A DNA stretch of 64,000 nucleotides. Source: Hemicordylus capensis. Its lineage: Eukaryota > Chordata > Lepidosauria > Squamata > Cordylidae. The notes under the pieces were generated by a model. The model was not told the origin of the DNA and ran no database searches. It was given only the letters and a program-made list of their open reading frames with translations. A program made the position numbers and the translations under genes. The stretch lies in assembly GCF_027244095.1 (NCBI RefSeq), contig NC_069661.1, positions 190,063,501 to 190,127,500 of the forward strand, written 5' to 3'. Positions within the stretch are counted from its first letter, which is position 1, and the number at the start of each line of letters is the position of its first letter. Positions 11,463 to 22,759 of the stretch are shown piece after piece.

Positions 11463-14400
11463 CCAGGATTTCACACACTAGGAAGAAGCGTTCCTAGTGA
11501 GCTTGCATCTCACAGGCACAGTGCATTTCTCTTCAGAAAAGGCTGCCTTGATCAAAATCATGGTTAAGACTTGTTAAAATTGTCTGTGTATGCTTCAGAT
11601 GCCTAAATAGTCCTTGCAAATTTATGTATAACGAATTATATTTTACTATGAGGGAATATGATCTAAAACCGTACAACTTGTACATACTCTTTGCTGTAGT
11701 GCACTCAATTTTAGACACGTAGGTGAGGGGGAAGGGTTATAAAATTTATAACTTGATGGTCTGCAAAACTGGATTCATGAAAATTGGCTTTGCATCAAAT
11801 TAGGCTGCACATGCGTTTTTTTGTTTGTTTCTGAAGGACACAGAACAAGGCCATCTACTTGGAGGTGGAGTACCCATTCAGAGGGAAGGTCTGGTAGTTA
11901 CTGGGCAAGTCAATGAGTTTCTAAGAGGAAAGTAAATGTTCCTGTAACATTAGGATATCAGTGACAGCAAATTCAGTTTGGTTCTGAATTTACACTAAAT
12001 AAATCTGCCCTGTAATGTACACTTGGTAAGGAAACGTGTTAACACACTTGGTAAGGAAACGTGTTAACACACTTGGTAAGGAAACGTGTTAACACACTTG
12101 GTAAGGAAACGTGTTAACACACTTGGTAAGTTTGATTATTTAAATAGGAGTTGCATCCCAAAAACTAAGCAACATGTCTTCCCTAGTCTAAATTAATTTA
12201 GTTACAAGTGTCATTAAGGATAACACGAAGTCTGACTTTGAGTATAGCAACTGTTTTGATCTTATTACTTTGTTCCAAAGAGATAAATATTCCAAGAGCA
12301 GCCTGCCAAGGTGCTATTAGAAAACAAAGTGGTTAGTCTAGTTTTGCAGAATCAAAATAGTTCTGCAATAAAATCTTGGCAGAATAAATGTGAACAGAAA
12401 TGGAGTGGCTAAAAGTGATAATGCAAGTAGAATAATACCGACTGAAATACTACAAACAGTCACAACTTCAAGGCTTGCACTGGCAACCATTAGTCAAGGT
12501 GGCACATGGTCTACTTAATATTTTTGCAAGTCTTAGTAAAAGCTGATAATCTTTAATAATTAAAACATCTTTAGACATAAGGTTGCTTGACAAAGCAGGG
12601 TTTGAGGATGGACTGGGAATCAGGAATAATTCAACTGCACTAAGATCCATGTTATGCAGACCAAAGCCTGATGCTACTTGGCCTTCCTTGATGATGATAC
12701 TTGCAGACCTAGATTACCATGATCTCAGTGACAGTGTTCCCTCTAAGATGTGTGCATGCTCACACATTTTCTGATGTCCACTCAGTTAATTTTAGATCCT
12801 GCTCAGGTTGAATCAGGAAAGCCCCACTCTGAATGCATGTGTTTAAACACTGCCTTGATGCTCCCACCCAGAACAAAACTCATTCTGCGCACAGATGAGG
12901 AAAATTAGAGAGAACACTGCTCAGCAGGGGCGTAACGAGGCTGGAGTGGGCCCAGAGACAAAATTTTAAAATGGGCCCCTCACTGATACACATACACTCA
13001 CTTCACATGTGACTTGCCTCTGGGGCGCCCCTTGAGGTGTGGGGGCCCCCAGGCAGCCGCCTCCCCTTGCCTAATGGTAGTTACATCCCTGCTGCTCAGC
13101 GATAGTTAGTGTTATATAACTGATATGCTTTACCTTTCATCATGCACGCATCATTCCAGAAGTGGCCAGTAGCATGATTTATCCAGAAGAACTCTCTCCA
13201 CACTGTGTCCAATCCAGAGCAGTCCTTTGCGGGGAGCACAGTAGGTTGGAACCTTCCTTAGGATTCATTCCTTCTGATTTGTCCTCTTGCTCTGGGGTCT
13301 GAATACAAGTATGGAAAACCCATCTGATGGCTACTCAGGGACAGGCTTTTTCTGCTGCTACCCTGAAGCTTTGGAATGCATTCCCTGCTGAAATAAGAGC
13401 TTCCCCATCTCTGACAACTTTTTAAAGGTCTTTAAAGACTCATTTGTTCTCCCAAGCTTTTAATTAAATACTGTTTTAATAGTGTTAACATGGTTTTAAA
13501 GTTTTAAATTGTTGTAATGTGTTAACGTTTTCTATTGTTCGTTTTGTTTTGTTGTGAACCGCCCAGAGATGTAAGCCATGGGTGGTATAAAAATGTTTAA
13601 ATAAATAAAATAAAAACAACAACTTGTATATCTGAACTCCAGAGAAGGGATAGGTCTAAATTGCTATCTACAGAAACTTCACCAGTGAAGAATGTCTTAT
13701 ATGATGGTGTGTATATTCAAGGCACAAATGACCAGGCTCAAACTATCATACTTTGGGCACATTATGCAAGGACCCAGCTCCCTTGAGAAGTCTATAATGC
13801 TGGGGAAAGTTGAAGACAAGAGAAGAGGACGACCAGCAGCAAGGTGGATGGACTCGATTATGACAGCAATGAATGTACTACTGAGAGACCTTAAAGGCCA
13901 AGTTGAAGACAGATCATCCTGGAGAGAATCAAGTCGACACTGACTTGATGGCACTTAATCAATCAATCAATATAAGCCATATGTTGGGGTGTGAGCAGTT
14001 GTTTTTCTGCTACTGAAAAGTAGGGAGGAGATCTTTGTTTCAGTGCATTGCACAGTTTCTTAGATGATGAATGTCTCTGTCTTTTCTTACTAGTATTGGG
14101 AGAATCGGTATTCTCAAGCATTTCCACAAGCCTATATGCTTATAGGGTAGCTTCTTGGGATTTCCCTTTACCTGCTGTTAGCAGGGAGAGCTGAACCTTT
14201 ACTCAGCCACAGGCATGCTGTCAGGAGTTTGAGTAGACAGGCTGCATGCATTGTTCTGAAGAATTAGTGATATTTTGCTGTCAGTTGGAAAACATTGAAA
14301 CCCTAGCAATCTGTGATTGTGGTGAGGGCCGAATGGAAGAAAGTGTGAGAAGGGAAGGGGAATACAGCAAAAAAAAAAATGCCAACCTTGTAGTGCTGTA

Positions 14401-17400
14401 AGTTGCTGGGTTTTCCCAGACCAGCACTCCCGATGCAGTGGCAATGGTGGTGGGAAGCACAGTAGGGGGACAAACCAGAGAAGCTGTGTAAAGCACAGAA
14501 GCAGCAAAGGAAGTTCCTGCCGGGCAGGTAGGAAGGTATGGGGAGCACCTGGAAAGAGCCATGAAGGTGCTCTTTTAGGCAGTGGGGGCTGTGACAAGCC
14601 TCACTAACTGTCTCCTTGTTCCCCAACTGAAGAGAGCAATCTTCTACCAGTGGGGCAGGAAAGTATAGTGTGTGTGCCTGTGGGGGGGGGTGAGGAGCTG
14701 CTAAGGAGCTCTTAGGCAGCAGGGGTGGTAACAAGTCTCACTCATCACCTGCTGAGGAGAGCCAAATTCTGAGGAGAGCCAAGGAGAGGCTGAGGAGAGC
14801 CAAGTTCCTACCCGGCGGGCGGGAAAGTATAGAGAGTGCCTGTTTGGACAAAGAGCTGCGAAGCAACTTCTTTAGGAGGTGGCAGCAAGCTTCATTCACT
14901 GCCTGCTTGTTCTGGCTGAAGAGGAGAGCAAACTCCTGCTGGGCGGAGGGCCTGCTTGGGAGAAAGAGGTGCTTGCACTGAGCACTTTAACATGCACAGA
15001 GGAGGAATAGATCATGGTCTCCTTTGGTCATGGTCTCCGCCACTTCTGAGCAGCCAGTGGGGGCAAGAGCCAGTACTCTCCCTTGCTGAACTGGAATGAC
15101 CCTTCCCTTGAACACGAATACAACCTTGCCTCACTGAAGGGGTGTGCATTCACTCTCGCTCTCTCTCATATACCTATATGTGCCAGGGATGGTTGTGGCC
15201 GGCTGAACTGGTCAATACAGCACGTAGGCGGCTGAATGGGCTGCAGTGTGGGAGAGCACTGGTTCACTTCCCCGCCCGCCATCTCCATGTGCTTTCTTTT
15301 CCCTGCCTGCGGGCCGAACAAGTGCCATGCTGCCCCCTGCATCAGCCATGCTGGCTGGAGGGAGCAGTGGGCCATCCACTCTGCCACCTGCCACACTCCC
15401 TGCTTAGTTATGAGCTGCCCCGGCCGCTTCCTTACTAGCTGTGTCACCTGCTTTACAGCAGGCTGTTGAGAACAAGTGAGCATGAGAAACCCTTCAGTGA
15501 GGGAGAACACCAGCACCTGCCCTAACCTCCATGTGCTTTCTTGACCAGCTCATCTGGCTGAGCCACTTCTCATTTGATCAAGAAAGCATGTGGAGGCAAG
15601 GCGGGAGGACAGGTAAGGGAACTGATGCTCTCCCTCACTGTCCTGCCACTCACATGCTGTCTTGGCCTGTTCAGCCAGCAGCAGTCACCCCAGGCATGTC
15701 TCTGAAAGAGAGAAAGCGTGCACACGAGATGCTTCAGCAAGGGAGAGCACCAGGTCCTTGCTCACCCACTTGCTCTGTCTCCATGTGCTTTCCTGGTCAG
15801 ACGAGAAGCAGTGGAGCCAGACAGCTGGCCAACAAAGCACGTGGAGGTGAGGTGGGCAGGGAGGAAATTTTTGCACTGGTGCTGGCCAAGGGAACAAAAG
15901 GCATTTTTTGTGCTGGAGGGAAAGGGGAAATGGCTTAAGTGGAGGGAAATGGCCCTGTGGGCCAAAAAAAAGAGGCCTCGTGGGCTGGATCTGGCCCACG
16001 GGCTGTACATTGTGCAGGCTGCTCTAATGATTTGAAATTATGTTGTACCAATCTGCAGTTCTTTAAATTGGCATGTATGCTTCATGGCTTGAAATGTCTC
16101 TCTTGGCAGCTCTAAACACAAGTAACATGCCTAAACGAAAATATTTCATAATTGCTTCTGGTTACATCAAATATTTTGAGGAACTGAGAACAGAAACCTA
16201 ACTTACAAATACATTTGTGAGCATGCCAGTTTTGAAATGTTCAGTTTTCATTGGAATCTTATTCTACAAAATTGCTTTTGCAACTGATGAGTAAGACGAC
16301 TTAGTACTTGGAGTTCTAATTTAATATGTTCCATAAGTCTGTGTTCCTACATAGCTGAATAATGTGTGTTTTGTACATTGACCCATAAATTTGGTGTAGT
16401 TAATGCAGAATTAAGGCTAAGTAACTTAAAAGGACTGTGAAATCATAAGATATCACAAGATCGAATGGTGATTTGGTCAGATGTTGAAGTTCATTTCTTA
16501 GAATTGTGGCGCTGTGTGTGAGAGAGAGAAAGTGATACCCAGCAGTATTAGAGTAGATTTTCTGTTTGCTACTTTCCTATAATGAGTAACTGAGACAAAA
16601 CTGCATCTCCACTTGTTTGAACTTCTCCTCCTGACAGAGTGCTGCAAATGTGTGCCTTATGTGCTGGCATTAAGGCCAGAAGAGGGGAGGAGATAGTAGC
16701 TGCCACTGTGCAATGCTGTTTCCCCAGCTAAGTTTGACTGTCAAACCACAATACAGGAAAATCGCGATAATTGCGGGGGTTCCATTCTGCGCTACAATTG
16801 TAGTTATGGAATCCACGAATATTGATGCACTGAGGCAGTGGGGACTGCGGGGGTCTGGGGTGGGGTGGTTAGGTTCCCAGTGGTGGTGAGGTGGGGATGG
16901 CTTCAGAGGTGGGCACAGTGGCTGGGATGGCAGTGGAGGCAGCAGCAGGGACTCCTCCCTCCCAGGCTCTCTACCAACTGACTGCACAGGTGATCTGCAT
17001 CCCATTTCAGACCTCTCTCTTAGCACACACAGTGGTTTTAAAAAGGTGCCGGGGAGGAAGAAGAAATCCCTGCTGCTGCCTCCGCCATCCCGACCTGCAG
17101 ATACACGAGTTGCACATGTTATTTTTCCGCATATGCTGAGTACCTATTCCCCAACCACGGATACGTGAAACCGCGTGTGTTGAACCTGTGGACAGTGAGG
17201 CTTGTCTGTACTCTATGCCTGTACATTCTTGTATTACTCTGACACTATCATCATGAGACAAGATGGGCAACTGGCAGAGTGCTGCCGAGTTTCCCTGACT
17301 GAGAAGTGGCAGCTCTCACTTACTTCTCATCGGGCCTTAACACTGCTCTACGAAAATAAGTCAACTTTCCCATATGGAACACCAGGGATGGGAAGAAGAG

Positions 17401-20400
17401 AGTGATGGTCAGAGCTGCAGCTGTTATTGGTAGGAAACTTTAAAGACCATGGAGGATAGGTCTGTCAGTCTTGATGGTTATAGGCTCCTTAGAATACCAG
17501 TAACAGGGGAGCAATGGCAGCAGAGGAAGTATGCTTTAATCTCCTGGTTTGTGAGCTTCAGAGAGGCATCTTGTGGGCCACTGTGGGTATGTTGTTTAAG
17601 GCTATGTAATGATTGAAAGTTATGATCATGAATCAGTACAACTTGGAAATCTAATGTTCATGTTATTTGTTGTAGGCATCCTTTCTAACAAAGAAATTAA
17701 ATATTGGAGGAAAAAGAGTCAACCTTGCAATATGGGTATGTGCTGATTGCATAACTTTACTATATTATGTGACTTAAGAATAGAATTTCACATCAAAATG
17801 TCAAAATTGCTCTGATTTCTCTCTCAGTAGTTTAAAAGGTAACTAACATACATATCTTTGCTAAATGCAGGATACAGCAGGTCAAGAGAGATTTCATGCA
17901 CTGGGTCCCATTTACTACAGAGATTCTAATGGAGCTATTTTGGTATATGATATAACAGATGAAGACTCTTTTCAGAAGGTGACTAGATGCTTTTCATACT
18001 AGAAGTACTTGGGAACTTGCATGTTCATTTTGTATGTCTTCTCGGATGAATATGCTTCTTGGTTTTGGAATTGCTACCTTGTCAACTTCATATAATGGTG
18101 CAGTAGACCTGGCTTTGGATATTGCTTGTAGAACTGAAATCCCCTTAATGTAGGAGAGATAGGAATTTCCTTCCTTCTGGTGCAAAAGTTAGATATTTTA
18201 ACTAGAGATCTCCTGTTGTAAGCTAGAGCTTATTGTAATAATGTTGAAGTAAAACAATTTCTTCTCCCCATTGCAGGTAAAAAACTGGGTTAAGGAATTA
18301 AGAAAAATGTTGGGGAATGAAATTTGTCTATGCATAGTTGGTAAGTTTTTAGCTTGAAACTTAAATGGCTGGGGTATTGTTTCTTGAGTTTAAATGTTAA
18401 ATGGACTAGGAAATAGTCTGTTGATGTCGTTATCTATTCACACTGTGTAACACCTTCATAAATCTTGGGATCTGAGGCTGGTGCACTGAGCAATGGCATG
18501 TAGATAACAGTAGTATTGGTGCAGAAGAGTTAACTGGAATTTGGAAAGGAGAAGAGAATTTGGGCTTACATAACTAGTTGAAAACAGCATATAGACATTG
18601 ATCAGACTCTGTGTGGTAATATATATCTAAACACGAAGTATAAATTCCTGACAGGTAACAAAATAGATTTGGACAAAGACAGACACGTCTCTATTCAAGA
18701 AGCAGAAACGTAAGTTTCAGTGTTTTTTTAATTTCAATATTACTTTAAAGATGTCACTCTTTGGGCAATCTGTGCCACATTGGGCTAGTAGAAGTTCTAC
18801 TTGAATTCTGTAACCTATTGGGGATGATTCGCTTTGATCCTGAATCAGGCTCTCTGTTTTGAGGGTGATTAGAGGCTGAATGTGCAAATTGCCCACGGTT
18901 TGATGTGAGTCAATTTGATCTCAAATCAAATTACACACCGTTGGTACTTACTTCCTGGTATGGGCTGGAGCTCTTTTCAGCTCTTGTTGAGAAGACAAGT
19001 GGGACTTCGCAGTAGTCTAAGAATGACTACCTGACTCCTTAATAAGCAATGTGTGTTCTTGCTCCACTTTTTAATATACATTTCTGGCATACAGCTTTGC
19101 CTAGGTGAATCTTGCACAGATATGGAGAACTGTGCTTCTTTCAAACACATGCTATTTTAAATGTATTTTAGATCATTGTGTGCTGAAATGTCTAAATGTG
19201 GCATTTGCCACATTTACTTGAAGTACAGAACATAGAAAATTATAATTGCTTATATTTGGGTTGCAGCAGAGTTTGCAACAGGTTGTGAAGGGCCCTGAGA
19301 GGAGTCATGCTCTAGGCAGACCAGCAACAGAGGACTGCTGCTAGTGTCTTGCCACCCAGACAGTGTTCTCTCTAATTTTTTTCATCTGTATGCAGAATGA
19401 GGTTTTTTTTCTGGACGGCAGTACCAAGGCAGTGTGTATGCACATGCATTCAGAGTGGGACTTTCCTGATTCAACCTAAGTGGGATCTAAAATTAACCGA
19501 GTGGACATCAAAAAATGTGTGTGTGCGCACATATGCCTTAGAGGGAACACTGCACCCAGGTAACCCCCTACAAGGGTTTAGAGGAGGTTCACCAGGGCAG
19601 CAGTACAGCGTACCTTTCAGTAGTTGACTGGATGCAGCTATCATTGACAATGCAATCCAGCATCTCTATGCCACTGTCACAGAGCAATGGAAGTAGAATG
19701 CCAGTAAAATGCACTCCTCTTCTTTTTTTTAAAGAGGGCAGCAGATAATGCAGCTGTCATGAAGTACTCCAGTTCACCACCACTGCTCAGGTTCTCATCT
19801 CAGTTGGGCACTGGGCAAAGGCCCTCGAGGCTGGGCTGTGCACCTTCTGATGGTGTTGGATTTCTGGCCAACACCACTGTCCCAGCTTGACAGACCTGTG
19901 ACATCACCCCTGAGTTGGAGGCTAAAGAGTTTTTCCCCCACATTTGCAGGTATGCAGAATCGGTGGGAGCAAAACACTACCATACATCAGCCAAACAGAA
20001 CAAAGGAATAGAAGAACTCTTTCTTGACCTGTGTAAAAGTAGGTTTTCTGTATGTTATGAATTGTTTGCCATGTTAAAGCTGTGCAGGTGAGCCACTTAG
20101 GTCTTGGCAGTAGTGACTGGTATTCTAGTTATAAGGTATCTCTTAATACATGTAGCATATTTTTTTAATGTTTTAAAATGTGCTGTATGGCACAACTTGT
20201 ATTCTGCAGTCTTTTAATGCATTTAGCTGCAGCCAGCACAGGTGCTATTTTTGCCCTGCAGGAAGTTGCTGGATAGTAGTCATTACATTCAATTTTGACT
20301 ACACAGGGTGGAATTTTGTAGCATGTTTAACTCTTACCACCATCTAAAACTGAAATATATTTTTAAGATTGCTAATTCTAATATAATTACACTTGATAAG

Positions 20401-21514
20401 GAGCCAGATTTTTAAAAAATGGAGATTAGCAGTTTTCTGGAGGAAAAAATCTTTTTGCCACACTTCATATTCCACATAATAGGAACATTTTATTCATAAG
20501 TGTAATGGATTAACAATGGATTATCCTATTTTAAAAAAATCTTATTGTTTTTGAACAAAATAACAAAAAACAAACATAGAAAAGGAAGATAAATGTAATT
20601 TTACAATTAGCAGTTCTTAGACATCTCATAATTGCATACATCAATTGAGAGGTCCAGCAGCCCTCTGTTCTCCACCTTCCAAAAAAAAACACCCACACAA
20701 ATCCACCCTTGCTAAGAATTTTTAGGAAAAAAAGAAAACACACATACAGAAATAGCCATGTATTCTAGAAAGAAAAACCACATCTTGGATGAGGGTGTTG
20801 ACCCTGCGCTAAATTGCAACCTTGACCATAGAGGCATATTCCCATAATTTTAATAACTACTCATCTACCGTCGGGATTATTTGTTATCTTCATTTAGCCA
20901 CACATAAGATCCTGGCTGCAGTGGATAGTAAATGTGGCTTATCACTCGTTTGGTTGGCTACTATTTTACCACAGTGATCAGTAGTCGTGTGGTAACAGAA
21001 CATCTTTCTGTATTTTAAAATAGAGCAGATATTTCTTAAGCAACAAAACAATGTCAATATAGTAGAGAATGTCCATCATCAAATTGGGACTCCATAAACA
21101 CAGTCAATACTGGTTGTAGCTTGTCACAACAAACACCTTGGATCAAAGCCTAGCTGTCTAACTTGTATGGATCTAAGGAAATAGTAGAAATTTGTATTTT
21201 ATAGAGATTGACTTGTAAATGGCTGACTTGGAAAATATAATACATATCAAAAACATCTTCTGAAAATCTTTTGTAAATACTTGCAAGTGTGCTAAACTCA
21301 ATATGATGCAAACAATTGCTTTTATAATAGAATCCTTGTGATAGTGAACCTAATGCAATATCCTTAAATTCTAGGAATGATAGAAACTGCACAAGTTGAT
21401 GAGAGAGCGCGAGGCAACGGCTCCAGTCAGTCAGGAACTGCAAGGCGGGGAGTACAGATAATTGATGATGAACCACCAATTCAGAGCAGTGGAGGCTGTT
21501 GCTCATCTGGATAA
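9645..21514 (+). CDS. RAB21: RAB21 small GTPase, complete, 7 coding exons
   Basis: Ras-related GTPase of the Rab family. Coding exons are 9645-9809, 17676-17735, 17871-17978, 18277-18340, 18655-18709, 19950-20038 and 21375-21514. All introns are GT-AG, and the sum is 681 nt (226 residues plus TAA), against 225 in human as I recall. The alanine/glycine-rich N-terminus is typical of RAB21. Visible motifs are the P-loop GEGCVGKT (28-35), the switch I threonines (52-53), WDTAGQE (75-81), NKID (134-137) and TSAK (163-166). The C-terminus is CCSSG, with a dicysteine (222-223) for double prenylation. From family knowledge, RAB21 acts on early endosomes and in integrin traffic, and prenylation anchors it to membrane. 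No frameshift or missing key residue is seen, so the copy looks functional. The start lies in a CpG island, with no longer in-frame alternative needed. Confidence 0.97.
10178..10500 (-). mobile_element. 5S rRNA-headed SINE
   Basis: Minus-strand copy. It starts with the tail (GAGTCAGACCATTGGTCCAC, CAGACTCGCAGCGGCTTCTC), continues through GTCTTGGAGATGCCAGAGAG, and ends with an eroded 5S-like head (AGGGCAGACTCTGTTTAGCA, the inverse of the 5S box around AGCTAAGCAGGGTC). Confidence 0.75.
10503..10729 (-). mobile_element. Sauria-type tRNA SINE with 11-bp target duplication
   Basis: Minus-strand copy reading from the BovB-like tail (AAAGTGTGCCAGTCGGTGTG) through CACAGAGCCATGTGGTTTTC to a decayed tRNA head. 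It is flanked by CAGTTGAGGTA at 10503-10513 and 10719-10729. It sits right against the preceding 5S-headed SINE. Confidence 0.82.
11398..11460. repeat. Compound microsatellite (GT)n(AT)n
   Basis: About 14 GT units passing directly into about 16 AT units, then CCCCCAGG. Confidence 0.97.
12019..12131. repeat. 25-bp minisatellite, about 4.5 units
   Basis: Nearly identical units of 25 bp, each starting ACTTGGTAAGGAAACGTGTT, with unit starts at 12021, 12046, 12071, 12096 and 12121. Each junction forms the palindrome GTGTTAACAC. The near identity points to recent expansion. Confidence 0.95.
12732..12919 (+). mobile_element. hAT-type MITE (TIR CAGTGTTCCCTCTAAG)
   Basis: Ends CAGTGTTCCCTCTAAGATG and AGAGAGAACACTG are inverted repeats. 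The left target site is CTCAGTGA (12724-12731); the right one is split by the next element (CTCAG at 12920-12924 continuing CGA at 13100-13102). The interior matches, in opposite orientation, the copy at 19361-19552. Confidence 0.82.
12925..13091 (+). mobile_element. hAT-type MITE with perfect 8-bp duplication CTGCTCAG
   Basis: Starts CAGGGGCGTAACGAGGCTGG and ends GTAGTTACATCCCTG, imperfect inverted termini. It is flanked by CTGCTCAG at 12917-12924 and 13092-13099. The left flank includes the last three bases of the preceding MITE, so this one landed later in that element's edge. Confidence 0.87.
13190..13620 (+). mobile_element. L2-type LINE 3' end, diverged
   Basis: Keeps the C-terminal protein trace (GCTACTCAGGGACAGGCTTT, GCTTTGGAATGCATTCCC, which corresponds to the WNALP block) and a 3' UTR with GTGAACCGCCCAGAG, GGTGGTATAAAAATG and (AAATA)n. 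More diverged than the copy at 7340. Confidence 0.7.
13692..13975 (+). mobile_element. BovB LINE 3' end
   Basis: About 85 codons of the BovB C-terminus remain readable ([42 protein letters not shown]). They are followed by the BovB terminus CGACACTGACTTGATGGCAC and an (ATCA)n tail. A 5'-truncated insertion. Confidence 0.85.
14505..14960. repeat. Diverged tandem repeat, about 130-155 bp units
   Basis: At least three and a half units, starting near 14510, 14643, 14800 and 14932. Each has a CCTGCCGGGCAGG-like core, AAAGTATAG, GCCTGT and CTCACT...CTGCTTGTT. Unit spacing is uneven and identity is moderate, so the array is old. Confidence 0.6.
15235..15880. repeat. Diverged tandem repeat, about 240 bp units
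   Basis: Repeated motif order: AGGGAGAGCACCAG-like, then CTCCATGTGCTTTC, then an inverse AAAGCATGTGGAGG. It is seen near 15250-15300, 15500-15600 and 15740-15850. Inside a unit the two CATGTG motifs form an inverted pair. Open frames here are accidents of GC-rich sequence. Confidence 0.55.
16754..17208. mobile_element. pogo/Tigger-type MITE, 455 bp
   Basis: Begins CAGGAAAATCGCGATAATTG and ends GAGGCTTGTCTG, flanked by TA on both sides (16752-16753 and 17209-17210). The GCGGGGGTTCCATTCT block and GAGGCAGTGGGGAC tie it to the elements at 42673 and 60518. The terminal repeats are only partly matched. Confidence 0.65.
17676..17735 (+). CDS. RAB21: RAB21 coding exon 2
   Basis: A 60-nt exon for residues 56-75 (ASFLTKK...LAIW), between acceptor TTGTAG and donor GTATGT. 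The WDTAGQE switch II motif is split across this exon and the next. Confidence 0.96.
17871..17978 (+). CDS. RAB21: RAB21 coding exon 3
   Basis: A 108-nt exon for residues 76-111. It opens with [18 protein letters not shown], the switch II region, and ends with EDSFQK before donor GTGACT. Confidence 0.96.
18277..18340 (+). CDS. RAB21: RAB21 coding exon 4
   Basis: A 64-nt exon for residues 112-132 plus one base ([11 protein letters not shown]...CIV), with acceptor TTGCAG and donor GTAAGT. Confidence 0.95.
18655..18709 (+). CDS. RAB21: RAB21 coding exon 5
   Basis: A 55-nt exon that completes G133 and carries the base-specificity motif NKID, then [13 protein letters not shown]. Acceptor GACAG, donor GTAAGT. 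Confidence 0.95.
18710..19949 (+). other. RAB21 intron 5
   Basis: Apart from the hAT MITE at 19361-19552, I recognise nothing in this 1.2-kb intron. Confidence 0.7.
19361..19552 (-). mobile_element. hAT-type MITE (TIR CAGTGTTCYCTCTAA)
   Basis: Ends CAGTGTTCTCTCTAATTT and CCTTAGAGGGAACACTG, with target copies CACCCAGA (19353-19360) and CACCCAGG (19553-19560), a 7 of 8 match. The interior (TGCATTCAGAGTGGGACTTT) is the reverse complement of the copy at 12732. Confidence 0.85.
19950..20038 (+). CDS. RAB21: RAB21 coding exon 6
   Basis: An 89-nt exon encoding [19 protein letters not shown] and EELFLDLCK, which includes the G5 motif TSAK. Acceptor TTTGCAG, donor GTAGGT. Confidence 0.95.
20039..21374 (+). 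other. RAB21 intron 6
   Basis: A 1.3-kb AT-rich intron in which I recognise no repeat or gene. Confidence 0.7.
21375..21514 (+). CDS. RAB21: RAB21 coding exon 7, last
   Basis: A 140-nt terminal exon for the hypervariable tail ([18 protein letters not shown]...), ending SSGGCCSSG and TAA. The paired cysteines are the expected geranylgeranylation sites. Confidence 0.95.
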
Positions 21515-21995
21515 TTGTATAAGACTTTGCATCATGCCCCTTTAGTGAAGACTGCCGTATTCAAAGTCTCATTCTTTATCAGTGGAAAATCGGAATTAAC
21601 AGTATTTAAAATCATTTGTAACAATTCAGAAACCATTAAGTGCTAAACTAGTGGAGTATGTGACCAGAGAATTGGCATTTTCTACAATAGTTAACAAAGC
21701 AACCAATGGCCTTTTTACATATTTCTTTAATAATGAATAATATTGCATGTGGGAGACCTATGGCTTCATTTATATTTTAAATGAGATCATTATTTAATAA
21801 CTTATATACACTATTGGAATGAGACATTTTTTGCAGCCGTTTGTATTTTGTGGTAGATTGAACTGTATCACTTCAAAACTGCAAATTGATTTCTTTTTAA
21901 TTAGCAGATACCTGAATACTATTTTTGCAAGGTTGGCATCAACCTGTAACTGTCCTACTACTTTGATATACTCATCCTGTACTCCATGCTGGTAA

Positions 21996-22001
21996 AATAA
22001 A
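21996..22001 (+). terminator. RAB21: Candidate polyadenylation signal of RAB21 (proximal)
   Basis: AATAAA 482 bp after the stop codon, in AT-rich sequence. It is a plausible first poly(A) site. Confidence 0.45.
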
Positions 22002-22646
22002 TTGTAAATTGCATATTAAATATTTTATCTGCTTCACAAGTGCAGATGCAGAAATATGTACATTTAGTCTTGTTGGTGATTGTGAAGTGAATAAGTTAGT
22101 GAAAGTTAACCAATTTCATTAACTCAATTTTTCCTTGCTAGGTTTCATGACTATTGTTCGCTTGTTCTGAAGTTTATATACCTTCTTGAAAACCTTCTGG
22201 CAAGTATTGGTCCATATAAATCTTTAGGCCAAACATTTAGTTACAATATTGTGAACTGCTGCTATGCTCATTTCTTCTAATTGAAGTCTAACATGCTAGA
22301 AATATTCAATTGCTTCAGCGTCTTATGTCACACAGGGATCTAATCCCATGAACTTGGATTCTTCCATCTAATGATCACTAATACCTGCTAGTAAAACTTG
22401 TCCTTTATATTTTTTTTCCTCCATGTAACTCCTTTGCTCAAGTAACAAACCTGAAGTGAAAATAAGTTAGTTGCAACAATTTTCTTGTGTTGTCTACTGA
22501 TAGGAATTATGTTTTTTTATAAGCCTTGTTCAACCACACTCAACATTTGTTTCATGAGGAGAGATTTCAAATGTCAAAGTACATAAGTACTCCTTGAAAA
22601 AATGGGACTATGGAAAGTAAATCTTAACTTGTTCTTGTGCCAGGTG

Positions 22647-22759
22647 CAGTGTTCCCTCTAAGAGGGATTCCCAGATGTTGTTGACTACAACTCCCATAAT
22701 CTTCAAGGATTCCGGGAGTTGTAGTCAACATCTGGGAATATGTCTTAGAGGGAACACTG
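22647..22759. mobile_element. hAT-type MITE, 113 bp hairpin
   Basis: Outer ends CAGTGTTCCCTCTAAGAGG and CTTAGAGGGAACACTG, inner arms CCCAGATGTTGTTGACTACA and its inverse. Target copies GCCAGGTG (22639-22646) and GCCAGTTG (22760-22767), 7 of 8. It probably lies in the RAB21 3' UTR. Confidence 0.85.

Larger units (their letters stand above)
9810..17675 (+). other. RAB21 intron 1 (non-repeat remainder)
   Basis: A 7.9-kb intron. The recognised repeats are listed separately. The stretches 10731-11397, 11461-12018, 12131-12731, 16023-16753 and 17209-17675 hold nothing I recognise. Confidence 0.7.

Noticed and set aside
11209-11478. Minus-strand frame with a THTHTH and IYIYIY run
   Set aside because: It is translation of the GT/AT microsatellite.
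12019-12131. CRISPR-like direct repeats
   Set aside because: The units are head-to-tail without unique spacers, in a vertebrate intron; it is a minisatellite.
14199-16010. Many overlapping open frames of 60-140 codons
   Set aside because: They fall in GC-rich tandem repeats of an intron, have no recognisable domain and occur on both strands.
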